The notes under the pieces are model-generated. The model was given only the letters and a program-made list of their open reading frames with translations. It was not told the DNA's origin and searched no databases. DNA of 7,780 nucleotides from Bdellovibrionaceae bacterium UBA2466. Its GTDB lineage: Bacteria > Bdellovibrionota > FAC87 > UBA2466. Position 1 is the stretch's first letter. Each line of letters begins with the position of its first letter. Below, piece by piece: positions 1 through 6,059 of the stretch. The stretch lies in NCBI GenBank assembly GCA_002342225.1, contig DDPO01000004.1, positions 1 through 7,780 on the forward strand. Reading direction: 5' to 3'. Both the position numbers and the translations under genes were made by a program.

Positions 1-147
1 CTTTTCTTTACCGAATGGTTTTCGATGCGGATGGAATTTAGAGATTATATTTATAGTGAAAAGAAAAGAGACGGGAGCACAGACCTAAGAAATAACTATG
101 CCGTCTCAGTAGCGTTGAGTTTCTGGCTCCCAAAAATGCCGCGATAA
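1..147 (+). CDS. Outer-membrane beta-barrel protein, C-terminal fragment (GltA/GltB-like)
   Basis: This is the 3' end of a gene that begins before the window; the frame is open from base 1 and stops at TAA 145-147, leaving 48 residues. The fragment alternates polar and hydrophobic residues as outer-membrane strands do. It carries a pattern I associate with the deltaproteobacterial outer-membrane beta-barrel family that includes GltA/GltB and NfsA/NfsB: an aromatic strand (LFFTEWFSMRMEFRDYIY), a polar turn, then an NN-containing closing strand ending in SFWLP. The last residues (KMPR) extend beyond the usual terminal aromatic. Only 32 nt separate it from the GltC-like gene, with no terminator, so it is probably in the same operon. 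In M. xanthus a gltA-type barrel gene lies directly upstream of gltC, which supports the call. I cannot tell GltA from GltB, or Glt from Nfs paralogues, from 48 residues. Confidence 0.68.
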   Translation, partial: LFFTEWFSMRMEFRDYIYSEKKRDGSTDLRNNYAVSVALSFWLPKMPR

Positions 148-167
148 ATTTAAGCGATTAAAATTTC

Positions 168-172
168 AAGGA
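168..172 (+). promoter_or_regulatory. Ribosome binding site deciding the GltC-like start
   Basis: AAGGA lies 7 nt before ATG 180 but only 1 nt before the upstream in-frame ATG 174. Spacing therefore favours ATG 180, which begins MKQLK, a typical signal-peptide n-region. Confidence 0.65.
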
Positions 173-179
173 TATGAAT

Positions 180-1640
180 ATGAAACAACTCAAAGTTTCT
201 TTAGGGATTCTCCTATCATCTTCATTATTAATAGGAGCCCCAGAAAAAAACTCAACTTATGAAGCAGGAAAACGTCAATTCGAGAGCGGAAATTATTCGA
301 GAGCTGTTGAGCTGCTTTCGCAAGCTATTTCGAACAGCCCAGATGGCGCAATGAGAAACAAAGCATCGTATTATCAAGGTCTCGCAATGTTTGAGCAGGG
401 CCTATATTTTTCAAGTTTTATCTCGTTTCGTAATGCGCTTTTAAATCCCGATGAAAAAAATCGTGAGCTCTATGAAAAAGCCATAAAGAATGCGGCCATC
501 ATCACAGATAGGCTAAATATGACCGACAAGTTGGGTAAGGCACTTGAGAAATTTCCTCAGAGTTACGTTCCTAACTCAGTGGCAGGAGTCGCTCATTATG
601 CACGTGGCGTGTATCAATTCTCGATCGGTCGTCAATCAGAGGCCTTTGGTTATTTTAAGTCGGTGAACCCTGAAAGCCAGTTTTACGACAAGGCCTTAAT
701 GTATTTAGGTATCATCGCAACACAAAAAAAAGACTACAAAGAAGCTAGTTTTTATTTTGGCAAGGTCATTGAACTTTCCAAGGGGAAACGTGAACAATTC
801 GGGACACAAGAGCTTGCCCGTCTTAATCTAGCTCGCACTGCCTATTCTATGGGCAACTTAGAAAAATCGATTGAGCTTTACGCACAATTCTTAAGCTCAT
901 CTCCGTACTGGCTGACTGTGCTCCAAGAGGCTAGTTGGCCTCTCATGAGAGCTAACGATACCACTGTTTCGTTAGGAAATTTGCATACGGTTTTATCCCC
1001 TTTTTATCGGGAAGAACTGGTTGGGGAATCCTATATTTTGAGAGCCACAATCTTATATTCTCTTTGCAAATATGAAGAGATGAAGAGAACGTTGAACCAG
1101 TTTTTTACCGTTTATGATCCAGTTATTCGAAACATGCAGCAGGAAACATCGGCTCTTGGTTCGGCAGATGCTTTCTATCGTGCTTTCAGTAACCAACAAG
1201 GATTAAACCGGGGCTTTCTGAATTATCTAAAGAGGGACCCTGGCATATCCCAAGACGTTCAAGTGCTGAGCATGTTTAGAACCGAGAGGGCCGAATTGGC
1301 CCGATTTTCTAGAAACAGTCAGATCACTAGCATGATTGCTTCTATTGAGGATTCGCAGAGGTCATTAGAGTCACAGATAGGAAGAACAATTCAGGGAATC
1401 CATCGACAGAAACTGTCTTCTCTGTTGGCTCAGCGAGAGCAGGCTAACTACCTAAAAGTAGAGATCGTGACTGGAGAAAAAGAAATGATTGAGGGGCAAA
1501 AAGGCCTCCCACCCAAACGCTTAACTGATGTCGAAACATCAGTGGCTGCGGGTTACCAATTCTGGCCATTTACCGGCGAGTACTGGGAAGATGAGATGGG
1601 AACCTACATTTACACAACGGAGAGTGCTTGTGTTAACTAA
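180..1640 (+). CDS. gltC: Exported TPR protein, GltC-like envelope component
   Basis: This 486-residue protein is predicted to act in the periplasm as part of a Glt/Nfs-type trans-envelope complex. Residues 1-20 are a signal peptide (MKQLK, then a Leu/Ser-rich core, cleavage near Ala20). TPR-like helical pairs run through about 26-240, for example near 26-50, 65-90, 138-165, 172-200 and 216-240. A family-like segment follows at about 248-315, including SLGNLHTVLSPFY and LCKYEE. Residues 360-440 are charged and helical, possibly coiled coil. The tail carries FWPFTGEYWEDEMGTYIY, which resembles the C-terminal signature of deltaproteobacterial TPR proteins of this type. The only two cysteines (Cys296 and Cys484) could form a disulfide. 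M. xanthus GltC is also a periplasmic TPR protein encoded next to an outer-membrane barrel. ATG 174 is an alternative start. The TPR export call is firm; the GltC versus NfsC identity rests on gene order and remembered motifs. Confidence 0.65.
   Translation: MKQLKVSLGILLSSSLLIGAPEKNSTYEAGKRQFESGNYSRAVELLSQAISNSPDGAMRNKASYYQGLAMFEQGLYFSSFISFRNALLNPDEKNRELYEKAIKNAAIITDRLNMTDKLGKALEKFPQSYVPNSVAGVAHYARGVYQFSIGRQSEAFGYFKSVNPESQFYDKALMYLGIIATQKKDYKEASFYFGKVIELSKGKREQFGTQELARLNLARTAYSMGNLEKSIELYAQFLSSSPYWLTVLQEASWPLMRANDTTVSLGNLHTVLSPFYREELVGESYILRATILYSLCKYEEMKRTLNQFFTVYDPVIRNMQQETSALGSADAFYRAFSNQQGLNRGFLNYLKRDPGISQDVQVLSMFRTERAELARFSRNSQITSMIASIEDSQRSLESQIGRTIQGIHRQKLSSLLAQREQANYLKVEIVTGEKEMIEGQKGLPPKRLTDVETSVAAGYQFWPFTGEYWEDEMGTYIYTTESACVN
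1619..1622 (+). promoter_or_regulatory. Ribosome binding site deciding the GltD-like GTG start
   Basis: GGAG sits inside the end of the preceding gene, 7 nt before GTG 1630 and 1 nt before GTG 1624. The spacing favours GTG 1630, which places a compact signal peptide at the N-terminus. The in-frame ATGs upstream (1528, 1591) lack a well-spaced site. Confidence 0.55.
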
Positions 1641-4600
1641 CTTCACAAAAATTCTCGTATTTCTGCCTTTAGTAGCAGTCGCAGCCGAGCAGGATTATGA
1701 AAACTTTGATTTGCCAGCAAAGCCTGCTGTGGCAGCTATCCCTGAGTCAAAATTAGCCTATCAAAGTTCGAGAGTAAGCCTCAGAGGAAAAAAATTAACA
1801 TTTAAAGAGCCTAGTCTGAATCATCAAACTTTCGTATTCGCAAAAGAAGCTTTTATTGCCGAAAAAAGAGATGAAGCTATCAAACTTCTAAGACAGGAAC
1901 TTGACTCCGGCATGAAGTCGAACAGAGACAACATGCTTCTTCGTTTGGGGCAACTTTATGCTGAAAAGTATATGGAATTGTCCTATCGAGAAAATGAGTT
2001 TTTTAGCAAGCAGTTGCAAGAATACGAGACAAATAAACCAGGTAATCCGAAATTGCAGGCTCCCAGACTCAATAACTCTCGCTCTCAGAAGTATCTGAAA
2101 GATGCCCTGAATCTTTTTTACGGGTTGGAAAAAGAGTTTCCGAAACATCCAAAAATGGATGAAGTCAGTTTTTTTATAGGTTTTGTAGAGTTAGAGGCTG
2201 GAAATTCCAAAAAAGGGCTTAGTTATCTCGAGCGAGTGATCAAAAACCATCCCGAAAGTCGAAAGTGGCAAGAAGCGGTTCTCTATACTGGTGACTATTA
2301 TTTTGATAATCACAAATTTAAAGATGCTTCCACTCGTTACCAAATGCTTTTTAACCGAAACTCAAACCTCCGTGATTATGCCGAGTACAAATTGGCTTGG
2401 TGTGAACTCAACACCGGCGATCCTAAAAAAGCCCTGCGCAGTATGAAGAAGCTCATTGAGCGTCTGGATAGAAATACTGAAACGGGCAAATTTAATCTAA
2501 GGGATCAGGCTTTGAAGGATCTTGTTTCTTTTTATGTAGAGGCTGAGAACGTTGATGATGCGGTGGCATTTTTTACCGAAATGCAGAGCAAGGATAAAGC
2601 ACTCTCGAATCTGCGTCTCTTAGCAGATATGTATCGCAGCAAGGCCAAAGACGAAGCTGCAATCAGCGCCTATACTAAACTCATATCAGAGTTTCCAGAT
2701 GGTTTAGATACACCTAATCTTTATTTAGGTCTCTACGAGTCGCAAGCTAGGATCGGCAAGTCAGCCCCAGCTACTAAGACGTTAATGACGGCCTTGGAAA
2801 AGTTTGGAGAAAACTCCGATTGGGCTAAAAATATCCCCGAGGAAAAAGAGGCCGAGAAAAAATCAACCATTGATGGATTAGCCAGTGAGGCTGCCAAAGC
2901 CGCCTATTTTCATCACAATGCTGCTCAAAAAAGTGCAAATCGTGGCCACTATGATTATGCCCTTAAAATTTACTCCAGTTTACTTTCCAATTTTCCAAGC
3001 TTTCCCGACCGAAAAAAGATCGCTTTCTTTCAGGGGGAGGCTCTTTTTAACCTTGAGCGTTGGTTAGACGCCTCTGAAAGTTACATGGTCGCGGCACAGA
3101 TCCCACCGAAGGATAAACTAAGCGCAGAATCGGTGTACAACGCCCTCTTGGCTTTAGACAAATTGACTGCGGCGAGCTCCAAGCTAAATCGCTACGATAA
3201 AAACGAGCAGAAAAATGTTGATTTAAAGCCTGAGGAAATACCTAATGCTGAGAAAAAATTTATTGAAGTTGGAGAGTTCTACATAAAAGAGTATCCCAAG
3301 GGCGACAGAGTCGTCGATGTAGAGTTCCGAATCGCATCCATCTATTATCGTAGACACCATTTTGATGATGCTCAGACTGCTTTCAAAAACTTAGCCCTCA
3401 AATATCCAGATCATAGAAGTGCTACTACGGCAGCACATATTGTTTTAGATATCGATAATATTAAAAAGGATTACGCATCCCTAACTGCTCATGCCCAAGA
3501 GTTTACTGCTGTTAAAAAACTGGGCGACGCCGGGTTTCGAAAAGAGTTAGCAGAAATTGTTGGAGAGATCGATTTTAAGGGGATTGAGACTTTTGAAAAC
3601 AACCAAGATTGGGCTAAAGCGGGCAGTGGTTATTACAAGTTTTATGAATCGAATCCGAGCAGTCCACTGGCGGAAAAGGCGCTTTATAATTCCTACGTCA
3701 GTTACCAGAAACTTGGTGACAGTGGAAAAACATCGGAAATGGCCAAGCTGTTTTTAGTGAAATTTCCCAAAAGTAGCTACTCCGGGAAAATCATGTTGAA
3801 TCTTGCTCAAAATTCGGAAAAACAAGCCGACTTTGAAACGGCTCAGAAACAATATCAGGAATTTTACAAAAGGTTTCCTGAAGATAAAGAAGCAAAAAAA
3901 GCTCTCTACAATGCGGCTGTTTATGCGGAACTGTTGGAGTTTAATAAGTTGGCTCTTCAGCTTTATGATACTTACTCCAAAGAAGCCAAGCCTACTGACA
4001 AGGAATTGCGAGCTATCGATATTTCCAGAGCGAAACTTTATAGAAAAGAAAAGGAAATGGACAAGTCGGCAGCTATTTATATGAAGCTTTCAAAGGAAAG
4101 TAAAAGCGCTACTGAGCGAATGGATATTCTAGCTGAGCTCGCTAAAAACTATGAGAAAGCTGGAATGACATCGAAAAAAGACGGTATTGTTTCTGAAATT
4201 AAGAAAATAGCGATAGCAAACAAGAAAGTGAAACCTTCAGGGGTTGCAGCGTATTACTTAGCTGAAAGTTTTTTTAAAGATCTCCAGAAAGAGAAAACGA
4301 AATACGAGTCGATAAAATTAAGATTTCCGGAGTCTGATCTTATTTATTTAATGAAGAGAAAACAAAAAGCGTTAGCAAAGCTGGCCCAAAGCTACGACGA
4401 GGAAATCGAGCGAGGAGTTCCGGATTGGGGTGTGGCTTCACTCTTTGAAAAGAGCATGGCTTATGAAAATTATGTTACTCAATTTCGGTCGCTCAAAATT
4501 CCAGGAAGGTACAAGCCCGAAGAGCGTCAGGAAGCCGAAACTGCCCTCAAACAGATCGATGCTAAACAGATTGTTCCGCTTGAGCAGAAGGTTCAGGAGA

Positions 4601-4770
4601 TTCTCTCTGTCTGTGCCGAACGAGCAGCCCAGTTTCATGTAGTGAGTGACTACGCTAAAAAGTGCAGGGATAAAGCCAAAAAGTCACAGGGACAATTTGA
4701 ACCCGAGGGGATAAGACCGGAAGCCGTCTATTGGAGCACTCGGGGACCGAAAGAGGGTGGGGCAGAATGA
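1630..4770 (+). CDS. gltD: Large exported TPR-repeat protein, GltD/AgmU-like
   Basis: With the GTG start this is 1,046 residues, close to the large size of M. xanthus GltD (AgmU), a long TPR protein of the gliding complex. Residues 1-19 form a signal peptide (LTNFTK, then a Leu/Val/Ala core, cleavage near AVAA), so most of the protein should be periplasmic. From about residue 70 to 930 it is a solenoid of TPR units related to the TolA-binding/YbgF type. Repeated 'F/YP' hinges occur, such as EFPKHP, KYPDHR, KFPKSS and RFPEDK, plus YKLAWCELNTGDPKKAL at 253-269. A separate C-terminal region (about 930-1030; PDWGVASLFEKS then VPLEQKVQEI) contains Cys995 and Cys1012, a likely disulfide pair. It overlaps the GltC-like gene by 11 nt and the GltE-like gene by 4 nt, indicating translational coupling. 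Alternative starts are GTG 1624, ATG 1591 and ATG 1528. The coding call is certain; the GltD assignment rests on size, repeats and synteny, and NfsD is the main alternative. Confidence 0.72.
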   Translation: MLTNFTKILVFLPLVAVAAEQDYENFDLPAKPAVAAIPESKLAYQSSRVSLRGKKLTFKEPSLNHQTFVFAKEAFIAEKRDEAIKLLRQELDSGMKSNRDNMLLRLGQLYAEKYMELSYRENEFFSKQLQEYETNKPGNPKLQAPRLNNSRSQKYLKDALNLFYGLEKEFPKHPKMDEVSFFIGFVELEAGNSKKGLSYLERVIKNHPESRKWQEAVLYTGDYYFDNHKFKDASTRYQMLFNRNSNLRDYAEYKLAWCELNTGDPKKALRSMKKLIERLDRNTETGKFNLRDQALKDLVSFYVEAENVDDAVAFFTEMQSKDKALSNLRLLADMYRSKAKDEAAISAYTKLISEFPDGLDTPNLYLGLYESQARIGKSAPATKTLMTALEKFGENSDWAKNIPEEKEAEKKSTIDGLASEAAKAAYFHHNAAQKSANRGHYDYALKIYSSLLSNFPSFPDRKKIAFFQGEALFNLERWLDASESYMVAAQIPPKDKLSAESVYNALLALDKLTAASSKLNRYDKNEQKNVDLKPEEIPNAEKKFIEVGEFYIKEYPKGDRVVDVEFRIASIYYRRHHFDDAQTAFKNLALKYPDHRSATTAAHIVLDIDNIKKDYASLTAHAQEFTAVKKLGDAGFRKELAEIVGEIDFKGIETFENNQDWAKAGSGYYKFYESNPSSPLAEKALYNSYVSYQKLGDSGKTSEMAKLFLVKFPKSSYSGKIMLNLAQNSEKQADFETAQKQYQEFYKRFPEDKEAKKALYNAAVYAELLEFNKLALQLYDTYSKEAKPTDKELRAIDISRAKLYRKEKEMDKSAAIYMKLSKESKSATERMDILAELAKNYEKAGMTSKKDGIVSEIKKIAIANKKVKPSGVAAYYLAESFFKDLQKEKTKYESIKLRFPESDLIYLMKRKQKALAKLAQSYDEEIERGVPDWGVASLFEKSMAYENYVTQFRSLKIPGRYKPEERQEAETALKQIDAKQIVPLEQKVQEILSVCAERAAQFHVVSDYAKKCRDKAKKSQGQFEPEGIRPEAVYWSTRGPKEGGAE

Positions 4771-5633
4771 TCCAGTTCAAATATAGTGTGGTTGTTTTTT
4801 TGTCTCTAACAGTTCTTAGCTGTTCGACTGTGGACTCAACTGAATTTAAAGGCAAAACCTATGAGTATACCTCTTGGTTCGATGGGGATAATTCAGCAGA
4901 ATTAGAGCCCTATCGCATGATACTTTCTGAGAAACTTGAGGAGATAGACGGAGACAAAGTCGAATCTCTTGAGCCTGAAGCCTATCTCAATTATTTATCG
5001 ATGCTCGATGCAAGTGGAAAAAAAGCGGGTGTGGAAGCAAAAATAAAACAGTTCATCGCAAAAAATCCTGAAGAAAAACGTGGCCTATTTTTATTGGGTG
5101 TTCATTACATGAGAACAAAGCGAAAAGAGCTTGCTAATTACTTTTTTAGTTCCTTAGAGAAAGATCCTAAGTTCCCATGGAAGTCGTTGCTTTTTAATAA
5201 TTTGGGAATGCTCAGTCTTCAGGAAAAAGACCGTGAAAAGGCGATAGGTTATTTTGAGAAGGCTGTAAAAGCAGAGCCTGCTATTGCTGCTCCAAGAGTC
5301 AATTTGGGGGCACTCTATATTCAAAGTAAAAGCTATTCGGATGCTTTACCCCTTTTTGAAAAAGCTTTAGAGATCGACCGAAATTTTGAGGATGCAGTTT
5401 TGGGTTTAGGCCTATGTTATGAGGCTCAGGGTAAGTTTGATGAGGCGCATAAAGTATACTCTGACTTTTATGAGCGAGAGAATAAGGCTCTCACTGTTCT
5501 CTATAATGACGCGGTCATTTTGGGACGAAGATTGGGTAAGAAGAGCGAGGCATCCGAATTAATGCTTCGTTACATTCAGCGTGGGGGCAAAGAGTCATCT
5601 AAAGCTCATGAAATGATGCAGGGATGGCGATAA
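4767..5633 (+). CDS. gltE: TPR lipoprotein, GltE/AglT-like
   Basis: This 288-residue protein starts at the ATG of an ATGA overlap with the preceding stop, with AGAGGG at 4752-4757 as ribosome binding site. An upstream in-frame ATG at 4731 would add 12 residues (EHSGTERGWGR) that spoil the signal peptide, so it was rejected. Residues 1-18 are a lipoprotein signal with the lipobox VLSC; Cys19 should be lipidated. Ser follows the Cys, so an Asp-type inner-membrane retention signal is absent and an outer-membrane anchor is plausible. After a poorly defined stretch (20-90), four TPR units occupy about 105-240, for example AIGYFEKAVKAEP, ALPLFEKALEID and LGLCYEAQGKFDEAHKVY. M. xanthus GltE (AglT) is a TPR lipoprotein of the same complex, encoded immediately after gltD, matching this order. 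It probably bridges outer membrane and periplasmic TPR partners. NfsE is the paralogue alternative. Confidence 0.7.
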   Translation: MIQFKYSVVVFLSLTVLSCSTVDSTEFKGKTYEYTSWFDGDNSAELEPYRMILSEKLEEIDGDKVESLEPEAYLNYLSMLDASGKKAGVEAKIKQFIAKNPEEKRGLFLLGVHYMRTKRKELANYFFSSLEKDPKFPWKSLLFNNLGMLSLQEKDREKAIGYFEKAVKAEPAIAAPRVNLGALYIQSKSYSDALPLFEKALEIDRNFEDAVLGLGLCYEAQGKFDEAHKVYSDFYERENKALTVLYNDAVILGRRLGKKSEASELMLRYIQRGGKESSKAHEMMQGWR

Positions 5634-5697
5634 GAATATTGTCGAGCCATCAGATAAGTCCCAAACTTTATTTAAGAAAATAGGGTGGAGAGTAAAA

Positions 5698-6051
5698 ATG
5701 AAAAAACTGGGTATTTACCTGATATTGATGATCGTGATGGCGTATCACCAAGAGGTATTTGCGAAGAAGAAAAACTCTATGCCACGGGTAGCGCCAAAAG
5801 AGAACGAATCGATTGCTCCCGGTAAGCGCGAAGAAGGTGATTTCATCGTCGAGAAAAAAGCAGACGGTTCGGTTGTGAAGTATAAAAAGAAAACAACATA
5901 CGATTTTGAAGGGGCTAATATTGAGGGCTTATACAACAAGCCTTCGGGTTCCTATATTTCAAATATTAAAGACGTTAAGGGAAAAAGTATTATTAGAGTG
6001 AGAGAAAATTTTGATGCTGAAGTTACCGATTCAGCGAGACTCATCAAATAA
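5698..6051 (+). CDS. gltF: Small exported protein, GltF-like
   Basis: This gene encodes 117 residues with a well-spaced GGAG (5687-5690, 7 nt before the ATG). Residues 1-22 are a signal peptide (MKKLG, a Leu/Ile/Met core, cleavage after VFA). The mature part begins very basic (KKKNSMPRVAPKEN) and likely disordered. The conserved-looking core is at about 69-110: DFEGANIEGLYNKPSGSY, then an SIIRVRENFDAEV segment. I associate the 'DFE..IEG..kP.g.y ... lI.iR.nF..E' pattern with small deltaproteobacterial proteins found beside these TPR genes. Its position between gltE-like and gltG-like genes equals that of M. xanthus gltF, which from memory is the same as cglF. The molecular function of that family is not established to my knowledge. 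A 64-nt gap precedes it, the largest in the operon, and 8 nt separate it from the next gene. The name rests mainly on synteny. Confidence 0.6.
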   Translation: MKKLGIYLILMIVMAYHQEVFAKKKNSMPRVAPKENESIAPGKREEGDFIVEKKADGSVVKYKKKTTYDFEGANIEGLYNKPSGSYISNIKDVKGKSIIRVRENFDAEVTDSARLIK

Positions 6052-6055
6052 GAGG
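6051..6055 (+). promoter_or_regulatory. Ribosome binding site for the GltG-like gene
   Basis: AGAGG begins on the last base of the GltF-like stop codon (TAA 6049-6051) and lies 4 nt before ATG 6060. This is close spacing and implies that termination and re-initiation are coupled. Confidence 0.5.
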
Positions 6056-6059
6056 CAAT

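Noticed and set aside
148..179. Gap between the barrel fragment and the GltC-like gene as a promoter
   Set aside because: The 32-nt AT-rich spacer contains only the ribosome binding site; no convincing -35/-10 pair or hairpin was found.
1888..2148. Minus-strand 86-residue hydrophobic-looking frame
   Set aside because: It is antisense to the GltD-like gene, where Lys/Glu codons read backwards as Phe/Leu. No promoter or ribosome binding site supports it.
4731..4766. Upstream ATG for the GltE-like lipoprotein
   Set aside because: It would add 12 polar residues before the lipoprotein signal. The ATGA overlap start at 4767 has good ribosome binding site spacing and a canonical lipoprotein signal.
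5634..5697. 64-nt gap before the GltF-like gene as a possible promoter or terminator
   Set aside because: TTGTCG at 5639 has no well-spaced -10 box, and no GC-rich hairpin with a T-run is visible. It is most simply an untranslated spacer within the operon.
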